From CAYMKL01 sp964390805 (GTDB lineage: Bacteria; Chloroflexota; Anaerolineae; VGOG01): DNA of 56,721 nucleotides. The DNA lies in contig CAYMKL010000032.1 in NCBI GenBank assembly GCA_964390805.1, positions 1 through 56,721 of the forward strand, given 5' to 3'. Position numbers and translations under genes: made by a program. Below are positions 23,193-30,824 of the stretch, in pieces. Positions within the stretch are counted from its first letter, which is position 1, and every line of letters begins with the position of its first letter. A model generated the notes under the pieces. It was given only the letters and a program-made list of their open reading frames with translations, did not search any database and was not told where the DNA came from.

Positions 23193-23218
23193 TTTGAACT
23201 TTGGATTTTGAGCTTTGG
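23193..23218. repeat. Heptad repeat tract, inverted (right arm)
   Basis: TTTGAAC, TTTGGAT, TTTGAGC, TTTGGAG units, the reverse-complement type of 22989-23027. It ends just before the permease start. Confidence 0.6.
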
Positions 23219-23228
23219 AGTTGGAGCC

Positions 23229-24287
23229 ATGCGACTTATCGTCGAAAAACGCCTAGAATATTCTCGCCTCACCGCCTTCCTAGTGCCCATTATTTCGGTT
23301 GTTCTGGCGTTGCTGGCGGGGGCGGTGTTGTTGGCCGCTGCCGGAGCCAATCCGCTGACGACCTACAAGGCGATGGCCATCGGAGCCTTCGGCGGAAAGT
23401 ACAACATCTCAGAGACGATGGTCAAGGCCATTCCGCTGATGTTGTGCGGCCTGGGGGTGTCCGTCGCCTTCCGGATGCTCTTTTGGAACATCGGGGCCGA
23501 GGGGCAGTTGGCGGTGGGAGGGATCGCCGCTTCAGGGGTGGCGCTCTTCTGGGCGGACCGCATCCCAGCTCCCTTGCTGTTGCCGACGATGGTCGTCGCT
23601 GGCTTTCTCGGCGGCGCAGTCTGGGGCCTGATCCCGGCTCTGCTCAAGGCCTACCTCCGCGTCAACGAGATCATCACTACTTTGATGATGAACTACATCG
23701 CCATCCTGTGGGTGGAGCATCTGTTCTATGGACCGTGGAAGGACCCCCAGGGCTACGGGTTTCCCGGCACCGCCCAGTTCTCCAAAGCAGCCTGGCTGCC
23801 GCGTCTGCCCGGCACCCGAGTCCACTTGGGACTGGCCGTCGCTGTGGCGGCGGGTCTTTTCATCTGGATTGTCCTGAGGCGCACCAAGTGGGGCTACGAG
23901 ATCCGCGTAATCGGCGAGAACCCCACAGCAGCGAACTACGCGGGGATCAACATTGTGCGCAACATCATCCTGGTGATGATCCTCAGTGGAGGATTGGCCG
24001 GTCTGGCGGGGATGTCCGAGGTAGCCGGTATTTCCCACCGCCTGCAGAAGGGGCTGACGGTGGGCTACGGCTATACCGCCATCATCGTGGCCTGGCTGGG
24101 AAAGCTGAACCCTGTAGGGGTGTTGGTGGTCGCCATTCTATTGGCCGGGCTCCTGGTGGGCGGCGACCAGATCCAGATCACTATGCAGCTCCCCGCGGCG
24201 GTGGCTCTGGTGTTGCAAGGGGCTATCCTGTTTTTCGTGCTGGGTGGGGATCTCTTCACCAAGTACCGCATCCGATTGGAGAGGTGA
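23229..24287 (+). CDS. Nucleoside-type ABC permease 1
   Basis: 352 residues, BPD_transp_2 family (NupP/YufP type), about eight to nine TM helices. Diagnostic stretches are MVKAIPLMLCGLGVSVAFR, NIGAEGQLAVGG, NEIITTLMMNYIA and GENPTAANYAGI. It forms the membrane channel with the second permease. The ATG at 23229 is preceded by GGAG. It is separated from the ATPase by the repeat-flanked remnant, and from the second permease by 152 nt of low-complexity sequence. Confidence 0.9.
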   Translation: MRLIVEKRLEYSRLTAFLVPIISVVLALLAGAVLLAAAGANPLTTYKAMAIGAFGGKYNISETMVKAIPLMLCGLGVSVAFRMLFWNIGAEGQLAVGGIAASGVALFWADRIPAPLLLPTMVVAGFLGGAVWGLIPALLKAYLRVNEIITTLMMNYIAILWVEHLFYGPWKDPQGYGFPGTAQFSKAAWLPRLPGTRVHLGLAVAVAAGLFIWIVLRRTKWGYEIRVIGENPTAANYAGINIVRNIILVMILSGGLAGLAGMSEVAGISHRLQKGLTVGYGYTAIIVAWLGKLNPVGVLVVAILLAGLLVGGDQIQITMQLPAAVALVLQGAILFFVLGGDLFTKYRIRLER

Positions 24288-24439
24288 GCGGGGGGCAGCC
24301 CCCACCCCGACCCTCCCCCACATGAGCAGAGGAGCAGAGGAGCAAGGGAGAACTCACCTCCGCACCTCCGCACTCCAGCACCCCTGCTCAAGAGAGGGAG
24401 AGGGAGAAGCACAGCAAGAGAGCATGGAGGAATAGAAGG

Positions 24440-25393
24440 ATGATCGCACTTCTAGGTTCCATCCTGGCCGTCACCGTTCGGGCCGGAACTTCACTTGTAT
24501 ACGCCACCATAGGTGAGATCTACACCGAACGGGCGGGGATCCTCAACCTGGGGGTGGAGGGGATGATGATCATGGGGGCGATGCCCGCCTTTGCCGTTGC
24601 CTACAGGACTGGGAACGCGTGGGCTGGGGTGTTGGCAGCGGTCATCGTCGGCGGGCTTCTGGCTTCGATCCATGCCTTCCTGACCATCAGCCTTCGCGCT
24701 GACCAGACGGTCAGCGGGCTGGCCCTCACCATCTTCGGCATCGGGCTGGCCAATTTCCTGGGGCAGCGGCTTGGTCCCGAAGGCAGCCCTCTGGTGGGTC
24801 TCATCGGACCGAAGTTCGGCAAGCTGGAAATCCCCGGCCTCTCCTCCATCCCCGTTCTCGGCAAGGCCCTCTTCGATCAGGACATTTTGGTCTACGCCAT
24901 GTACCTGCTGGTGCCCGTCGCCTGGTTCTATCTGCACAAGACCCGGCCTGGCCTCCACCTGCGGGCAGTCGGCGAGACACCCAAGGCAGCCGACGCCTTG
25001 GGTGTGAACGTGACCGCCATCCGCTATCTCTACACCATCCTCGGCGGGATGTTGGCAGGGCTGGGTGGGGCGCACTTGTCTTTGGCCTACACGCCGGGCT
25101 GGACGGAGGGGATGACCGCCGGGCGGGGGTGGATCGCCGTAGCCCTGGTGATCTTCGCCACCTGGGACCCGTTGCGGGCAGTGGTCGGGGCCGTGCTCTT
25201 CGGGGGGATCAACGCCGTGCAGTTTCGGATGCAGGCCGCAGGGACTACCATCCCCGCCGCCTTCCTGGGGATGCTGCCCTACGTCTTCACCATCCTGGTG
25301 CTAGTGATCATCACCTGGTGGGAGGCCTTCAGCAAGCGAGTGGGTGCACCGGCCGCCCTGGGGCTGCCATACGCGAGAGAGGAGAGGGGCTGA
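24440..25393 (+). CDS. Nucleoside-type ABC permease 2
   Basis: 317 residues, BPD_transp_2 family (NupQ/YufQ type), about eight TM helices. Family marks are ATIGEIYTERAGILNLGVEG near residue 20, ALTIFGIGLANFLG, and GETPKAADALGVNVT near residue 180. It pairs with permease 1. The 24288-24439 gap contains purine-rich and CCTCCGCA-type low-complexity repeats and no gene. Confidence 0.9.
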   Translation: MIALLGSILAVTVRAGTSLVYATIGEIYTERAGILNLGVEGMMIMGAMPAFAVAYRTGNAWAGVLAAVIVGGLLASIHAFLTISLRADQTVSGLALTIFGIGLANFLGQRLGPEGSPLVGLIGPKFGKLEIPGLSSIPVLGKALFDQDILVYAMYLLVPVAWFYLHKTRPGLHLRAVGETPKAADALGVNVTAIRYLYTILGGMLAGLGGAHLSLAYTPGWTEGMTAGRGWIAVALVIFATWDPLRAVVGAVLFGGINAVQFRMQAAGTTIPAAFLGMLPYVFTILVLVIITWWEAFSKRVGAPAALGLPYAREERG

Positions 25394-25460
25394 TACCGGC
25401 ATAGATCACCTGTTGTTGCCTACCCCGCGCAACGATCGAACTCACGGAGGTGCAGTTATC

Positions 25461-26279
25461 ATGAGACGTATCACCCTACTATTAATGGGCATTGGACTCT
25501 TGCTCGTTGTTAGTTGCAGCACATCCACTCCAGAGCCCACGGCTACCGCTACCATGCCTTTGCCTACACTCACGCCCACGCCTTCGCCTACACCTACGCC
25601 TACACCTACGCCAACCCCCACGCCCACGCCTTTGCCTACACCCACGCCCACACCCTCGCCGGCAGACATCGCTCACCGAGCTGGCAAGCAGATGATGACC
25701 ACCAACTCGCTCCATTTTGTCATTGAGCTTTCTGGTGAGGAGACTTACCTGGACAGCCCCCAGACGCTGGCGCTCAAGCGGGCTGAGGGCGGCCTGGTGC
25801 GGCCAGATCAAGTGCGCGGCATCGTCAAGGTGTCGTCGTTTGGCGCCGTGGCTGAGGTGGCCATCGTCGGCTTGGGAGACGATCAGTACATCACCAACCC
25901 GCTTAATCAGCAATGGGTAAAGCTGCCACCAGATTATGGTTGGTATTTTGATCCCACTCTCATCTTTGACCCAGAGTACGGAATCGGGCCTATCCTCAAT
26001 GAAACAGCCTGGACGTTCGGCGCGGACGAGGAGATAGAAGGCCAGACTCACCGTCATCTGCGCGGCCAGTTGCCTGCTGAGCAGATCTCGCCCCTGACTG
26101 CCGGCATGATCAGGACGGGAGAGGTGACGATGGATGCGTGGGTGGGCCAGCAAGACGCCTACGTGCGCCGTATCCAGATCGTGGAATTGGAGAGCGGCCC
26201 GGAAGATCCGACCCATTGGCTCATCGAATTCTCCGCTTTTGATGAACCTGTAGACATCGAGGCGCCGCCTGTGCCCTGA
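25461..26279 (+). CDS. LprG/LppX-like lipoprotein
   Basis: 272 residues. The lipobox is LLVVSC (Cys19), then about 50 residues of Pro-Thr spacer, then an LppX_LprAFG-type fold. Supporting segments are NSLHFVIELSGEE, VRPDQVRGIVKVSSFGAVAEV, ITNPLNQQWVKLP, and GQTHRHLRGQLPAEQI. Mycobacterial LprG binds triacylated lipids and works with the MFS transporter P55 encoded next to it. Here too an MFS transporter gene follows after 28 nt. Lipid or glycolipid carriage to the cell surface is therefore a reasonable inference. The ATG follows ACGGAGGTG; the frame is open upstream into the permease gene. Confidence 0.75.
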   Translation: MRRITLLLMGIGLLLVVSCSTSTPEPTATATMPLPTLTPTPSPTPTPTPTPTPTPTPLPTPTPTPSPADIAHRAGKQMMTTNSLHFVIELSGEETYLDSPQTLALKRAEGGLVRPDQVRGIVKVSSFGAVAEVAIVGLGDDQYITNPLNQQWVKLPPDYGWYFDPTLIFDPEYGIGPILNETAWTFGADEEIEGQTHRHLRGQLPAEQISPLTAGMIRTGEVTMDAWVGQQDAYVRRIQIVELESGPEDPTHWLIEFSAFDEPVDIEAPPVP

Positions 26280-26307
26280 GTTGCGTTACCCGGTGGAAAC
26301 CACTACC

Positions 26308-27819
26308 ATGTCCAACGATACGAATGCCCAACGCCGTCCCTATCTCGTTCTGATTCTGGTCTCGTTTGGGGTCTTTGTGGCCGCCGATGACCTCACGGTG
26401 GTTTCGACGCTGCTGCCGCAGATGATCGTTGACTTTGAGATTCCGGTGCCCACCGGACTGGACGACGCGGCCTGGATCGTCAGCGCTTACCTGATCGCCT
26501 ACATCGTGACCATGCCCTTCATGGGGCGTGTGTCCGACATCTACGGGCGCCGACGAGTCTATTTGGCCAGTCTGGGGCTTTTTGCTTTCGGTTCGATCTT
26601 TGTGCCTCTGGTCAAAGACCTGCCGTTGCTCATCGTCTTCAGAGCGGTGCAGGCCCTGGGAGGCGGGGCGATGGTGCCGGTGGCCATGGCCATCGTGGGC
26701 GACCTCTTTCACGACCAACGCCGTCCACTGGCCATGGGCGTCCTGGTCGCCGTGGACACGGCTGGCTGGATCTTTGGCCCGCTGTACGGCGCTTTCCTGG
26801 TGCGCTATCTGGACTGGCGATGGCAGTTCTACATCAACATTCCGGCCAGCCTCCTGGCAGCGGTGACGGCCTACTGGGCGCTGAGGGCCTTGCCGCAGAC
26901 CAGGCGGCGGGCACCGCTGGACATTCCCGGCGCGTTACTGCTAATGGGCGGCCTGGTGGCGTTGAACGTCGCGCTCTCGTACAGTGGAGGACGGGCGGCT
27001 ACCGGCCCCTCGTTCGATTTTGACGCGCCGCCGCCCACCACGCGGCTTGTTCTGCCCTTGTTGGGACTATCCACGTTGTTGTTCGGTCTGTTTGCAGCGC
27101 TTGAGCGGCGTGTCTCGCAGCCGTTGATCGAGTTGGGCATGCTTCGGCGGCCCAATTTTGCCGCCGCCTGTGCGATCAACTTCTTGGTCGGTTTCGCCCT
27201 CATCATTGCCATGGTGGACGTGCCCTTGTTCATCAACATCATTCTCCCTGAAGGGAGCACCGTGGATGAGGCGCTACGCCTGGCGGCGGTGCGCAGCGGC
27301 CAGGTGCTGGCGGTGATGACGGGAACCATGGCCCTGGCCTCGTTGCTGGGCGGCTGGCTCTGCGGGCGGTTTGGCTACCGCCTGCCGACGGTGCTGGGAC
27401 TGCTGACCGCCGCCGGGGGGTTTGGGCTGATGGGCACCTGGTCGCCGGGCATGAGCTACGGGTCAATGGCCATCCACCTGGCGCTGGCTGGGCTGGGTTT
27501 TGGGCTGGTGACGACCTCACTGAGCACGGCCGTCATTGACGCGGTGGGCGAGACGCAGCGGGGCGTGGCCTCTGGCCTGGTCGTCATCTTACGGCTGGTT
27601 GGCATGAGCACCGGCCTGTCGTTGTTGACCGCCTGGGGGCTGAAGCGTTTCGAGCAGCTCTCCAGCCGCTATGCCATCACCGAGCTTGGCAGCGTTCTCC
27701 TCGATCTCACGGCGCAAGTGTTGGACGAGACCTTTCTCGCCGCTGGCGGCGTGTTGTTGATGGCTGCCCTGGTGGCATTCTCGCTGCGGAGCAGGTTGCA
27801 CCAGAGACCATCAGGCTGA
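26308..27819 (+). CDS. MFS transporter of the 14-TM (DHA2/P55) type
   Basis: 503 residues with about 14 hydrophobic segments. Motif A reads GRVSDIYGRRRVY after TM2. VFVAADDLTVVSTLLPQM in TM1 resembles the DHA2 motif D1, and VDTAGWIFGPLYGAFL lies in TM5 (motif C-like). The family exports drugs or lipids with proton exchange; P55 of mycobacteria cooperates with LprG. It is co-transcribed with the lipoprotein gene upstream. I prefer the ATG at 26308 over the TTG at 26281, though the ribosome-binding site is weak and coupling to the upstream stop is likely. Confidence 0.88.
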   Translation: MSNDTNAQRRPYLVLILVSFGVFVAADDLTVVSTLLPQMIVDFEIPVPTGLDDAAWIVSAYLIAYIVTMPFMGRVSDIYGRRRVYLASLGLFAFGSIFVPLVKDLPLLIVFRAVQALGGGAMVPVAMAIVGDLFHDQRRPLAMGVLVAVDTAGWIFGPLYGAFLVRYLDWRWQFYINIPASLLAAVTAYWALRALPQTRRRAPLDIPGALLLMGGLVALNVALSYSGGRAATGPSFDFDAPPPTTRLVLPLLGLSTLLFGLFAALERRVSQPLIELGMLRRPNFAAACAINFLVGFALIIAMVDVPLFINIILPEGSTVDEALRLAAVRSGQVLAVMTGTMALASLLGGWLCGRFGYRLPTVLGLLTAAGGFGLMGTWSPGMSYGSMAIHLALAGLGFGLVTTSLSTAVIDAVGETQRGVASGLVVILRLVGMSTGLSLLTAWGLKRFEQLSSRYAITELGSVLLDLTAQVLDETFLAAGGVLLMAALVAFSLRSRLHQRPSG

Positions 27820-27926
27820 CTTCTCCCTCTTCGCACGACCACCCTCCCTTGAACCCCGATTGCTCACAGGCGAGTCCCCCAATGTTATGCGAAGCATCCT
27901 TTTCCTTACACTGGAATCAGCCTTTT

Positions 27927-27949
27927 CCTTACATCGTTGTAAGGTTTTT
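27927..27949 (+). terminator. Terminator after the LprG-MFS pair
   Basis: Stem CCTTACA/TGTAAGG, loop TCGT, then TTTTT. The left arm is also part of a 13-bp direct repeat (CCTTTTCCTTACA at 27898-27910 and 27921-27933). Confidence 0.65.
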
Positions 27950-27976
27950 CGAAGTCAAAATTCAGGGTTTTCCCTA

Positions 27977-28006
27977 TTGACATTTCATATAGCGATATGG
28001 TATAAT
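27977..28006 (+). promoter_or_regulatory. Strong promoter of the collagen-like protein gene
   Basis: TTGACA (27977-27982), 18-nt spacer, TATAAT (28001-28006); both boxes are perfect. It starts a ~265-nt leader. Confidence 0.8.
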
Positions 28007-28163
28007 ATATGTGAAGAGGCATGCTGAAACGACTGAGGCAAGCCCAGTTGTAAATGCCTCGTGATTTCGACGAGCTCAATCCGAGGATTTGGCCGAGATA
28101 GGGCGCAAGAGTTCGCCCCCTGGTGGTGCCAAGCCAACACAGCCAACACTGCTCTCAACCCCG

Positions 28164-28208
28164 ACGCCAGCCCAGGCCGCACTCTTGTGTGCCTAAGGCT
28201 GGCGTTTT
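28164..28208 (+). terminator. Hairpin in the long leader of the collagen-like gene
   Basis: ACGCCAGCC paired with GGCTGGCGT, then TTTT, lying 70 nt before the start codon. It may attenuate transcription. I could not match the leader to a known riboswitch. Confidence 0.4.
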
Positions 28209-28278
28209 GCCCTAGCGAGAACAACAAGAGGTGCAAGCGACGCAAGCTAAGAAGTACATAAAACGGAGGTAAGCCAAA

Positions 28279-29355
28279 ATGAACAAGCGATACTTCTCAA
28301 TCGCAGCTATTGTGGCTATCATGCTCAGCGTAGCCAATATGCTGCTACTGATCCGCGGCAATGTTGCTGCGTCACTGCTCTCAGCGACAAACGTCCCCCA
28401 ACTGATCGGCTACCAGGGACGGCTGACTGACCCATCCACTGATGAGCCTGTCGCTAACGGTACCTATGATATGCGTTTCTGCTTGTACGCTGATGCTGAG
28501 TCCCCCCCTGGCCCCCAGCCCGAGGGCAGCGCTCTCTGGTGCGAAGATCAGACCGTCTCTGTCACGGATGGCGTGTTCAGCGTGCTGCTGGGGAGCGTCA
28601 CGCCCATACCGGAGACCGTCTTCGACGGAACGGTGCGCTATCTGGGGGTAAGGGTCGAGAGTGATAATGAGATGGCGCCCCGACGCCGGGTAGCAAGTGT
28701 GGGGTACGCTTATCAGGCCGAGGAGTCCTCGACGGCCGACTATGCCAGTTCTGCCGGTAACGCGGACACGGTAGATGACATGCATGCCAGCGACCTTGCG
28801 GGGATTCAAGGACCGCAAGGGCCGCAAGGCCCTGTTGGAGCCACCGGTCCACAAGGACCACAAGGAGAGAAAGGTGACAAGGGTGATCGAGGGGATCAAG
28901 GGCCGCAAGGCCCTCCGGGCGCAACGGGACCACAAGGCCCTGTTGGAGCCACCGGTCCACAAGGACCACAAGGAGAGAAAGGTGACAAGGGTGATCGAGG
29001 GGATCAAGGGCCACAAGGTCCTTCGGGCGCAACGGGACCACAAGGACCTGCTGGAGCCACCGGTTCACAAGGTCCTCCGGGCGCAACGGGACCACAAGGA
29101 CCTGTTGGCGCCACCGGTCCACAAGGGCCGCAGGGAGCGCAAGGACCCACAGGACCGGCCGTACACACAAGTGCGATATGCGTGAACGGTGCATACTCTG
29201 GTTATCTGTGTTTGACGAAGACGTGTAGCTGCGATGGTGGCAGACTGATTAGTAAGGTGTGGAGCAATTGTACAGTAACTTCGGATACAGGGTCCTGTAG
29301 CGCCCTAACCGCTGCTTATGGCTGTGCCGGCCAGTGTTGTGTATGTGCGCCATGA
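28279..29355 (+). CDS. Secreted collagen-like stalk protein
   Basis: 358 residues. It has a signal peptide (about 1-34), then a globular N-domain starting NVPQLIGYQGRLTDP and including WCEDQTVSVTDGVFSVLLGS, then a short Ala-Ser-Asp linker. About 120 residues of uninterrupted Gly-X-Y follow (GPQGPQGEKGDKGDRGDQ type), able to form a collagen triple helix. The C-terminal head has nine cysteines. The YQGRLTD domain is common in exported trimeric or fibre proteins of Chloroflexota and others. It is probably a surface fibre. The gene has a perfect promoter and ACGGAGG before the ATG. The next gene shares the N-domain but lacks the collagen. Confidence 0.88.
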   Translation: MNKRYFSIAAIVAIMLSVANMLLLIRGNVAASLLSATNVPQLIGYQGRLTDPSTDEPVANGTYDMRFCLYADAESPPGPQPEGSALWCEDQTVSVTDGVFSVLLGSVTPIPETVFDGTVRYLGVRVESDNEMAPRRRVASVGYAYQAEESSTADYASSAGNADTVDDMHASDLAGIQGPQGPQGPVGATGPQGPQGEKGDKGDRGDQGPQGPPGATGPQGPVGATGPQGPQGEKGDKGDRGDQGPQGPSGATGPQGPAGATGSQGPPGATGPQGPVGATGPQGPQGAQGPTGPAVHTSAICVNGAYSGYLCLTKTCSCDGGRLISKVWSNCTVTSDTGSCSALTAAYGCAGQCCVCAP

Positions 29356-29651
29356 AGATCTCCCATGGCTGACTGTAGTTCCAGACGCGGGTGTCGGTGC
29401 TGATGACCCCATAACCTGTGGATAGCCAAGGCTGAGCGAGGTGAAGAAGAGACTGATGGCGCAGGACGTCTGTTGCTTTCGGCCTGGGCAGGGGGGACAA
29501 ACACATCGCCACGGTGAGGCTCGACGTGTGGCCCTGGTTGCCGTCCCGTGGCTCTATCAACCCCGTGAGAAGGACGTCTAGGCCCTTATCAGTGAGCCTG
29601 AGAATGCGGCTCAACAAGCACGGGTCATCTTTTGGTACGGAGGTAATTGGA

Positions 29652-30701
29652 ATGAACAGACGATTTCTGTCAATTGCGGCTATCATGGCCATTGGGCTGC
29701 TCACCGTCGTCAACTCGTTGGTGCTGGCACGACAAAACGCCAGCGCAGCTCATCTATCCGCACCGAACGTCCCGCAACTGATCGGCTACCAGGGACGGCT
29801 GACGGACGCGGACGGCAATCCACTAACAGGCACCTACAATATGCAGTTCTGCCTGTACGATATGGACGTCGGTGGCACCCCGGTGGACGGCTGGTGCGAA
29901 GATCAGACCGTCTCTGTCACGGATGGCGTGTTCAGCGTGCTGCTGGGGAGCGTCACGCCCATACCGGAAACGGTCTTCGACGGAACGGTGTGCTATCTGG
30001 GTGTGAAGGTAGAGAGTGATAATGAGATGACGCCGCGACGACAGGTAGTGAGTGTAGGGTACGCCTATCGGGCCGAGGAGTCCTCGACTGCCGACTATGC
30101 CAGTTCCGCTGGCAATGCGGACACAGCGGACTATGCCAGTTCCGCCGGCAACTCGGACACGGTAGATGACATGCATGCCAGCGAGTTTGCCAGTGCTACT
30201 GAACTCGATACACACAAAGCTAGTACCAACGCTCACCACACCCGCTATGCAGACGCAGAGGCTGTGGCAGCTATCAAGGCAGCTGATGGGGCTGGAAGTG
30301 GATTAGATGCAGACACGGTGGACGGCCAGGACGCCAGTGCGTTTGCTGCAACTGAGCATGGACACACTAATATCCAGGGGTTTTTCTGGAACAGCGCAGA
30401 TTTTACCTACGTTAAGGCAGGGGTAAACTGTGGAAACACACCCCGAACAGCGAATCAACTTTGCCAAGAAGCAGGCTTCAGTTCAGCGGTATACGCCAAA
30501 GGATACCATCACGGGGAATGTGCTGGACCCAGTATGCTTTCGTGCGAGGGAGTGGAGTGCTTTCCAGCCGCAACTAATTGCGTGGGAAAATCCAACCACA
30601 TCGGCGAAATAAGGGAAGGTGACGGGAGCACCGAGTTCTCTGTGAGTGGTTGTGGCGGTTGGAACCCAGGCTGGTTCATCAGACTGCAATGCCAGCCATG
30701 A
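29652..30701 (+). CDS. Secreted paralogue of the collagen-like protein, no collagen region
   Basis: 349 residues. Signal peptide, then the same domain (NVPQLIGYQGRLTDADGNPL, WCEDQTVSVTDGVFSVLLGS) nearly identical in DNA to 28540-28770. After it come repeated STADYASSAGNAD segments, a helical linker (ATELDTHKASTNAHH, DADTVDGQDASAFA), and a Cys-rich C-domain (about 110 residues, eight Cys) unlike the first protein's head. Tail-fibre-like linkers of this kind suggest a trimeric fibre with a binding head. The ATG at 29652 follows GGAGG. The 296-nt gap before it shows no promoter I trust. Confidence 0.8.
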   Translation: MNRRFLSIAAIMAIGLLTVVNSLVLARQNASAAHLSAPNVPQLIGYQGRLTDADGNPLTGTYNMQFCLYDMDVGGTPVDGWCEDQTVSVTDGVFSVLLGSVTPIPETVFDGTVCYLGVKVESDNEMTPRRQVVSVGYAYRAEESSTADYASSAGNADTADYASSAGNSDTVDDMHASEFASATELDTHKASTNAHHTRYADAEAVAAIKAADGAGSGLDADTVDGQDASAFAATEHGHTNIQGFFWNSADFTYVKAGVNCGNTPRTANQLCQEAGFSSAVYAKGYHHGECAGPSMLSCEGVECFPAATNCVGKSNHIGEIREGDGSTEFSVSGCGGWNPGWFIRLQCQP

Positions 30702-30824
30702 CCAGAAGTGATATGATGTCCGATGTAGAGCTATCGTTGTCTTAAGCAGAGAGGCTAGCCTACGATGTGCCCCAGGGAGATTTGGGATCAGGGGCGACAC
30801 GGAGTTTCAAAAGGGAGTGAATCC

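Noticed and set aside
28061..28261. 66-residue ORF in the leader of the collagen-like gene
   Set aside because: No ribosome-binding site and no domain, and it overlaps the leader hairpin.
28007..28278. Leader of the collagen-like gene as a cyclic-di-GMP or other riboswitch
   Set aside because: I could not align the conserved blocks of any known class; only a terminator-like hairpin is supportable.
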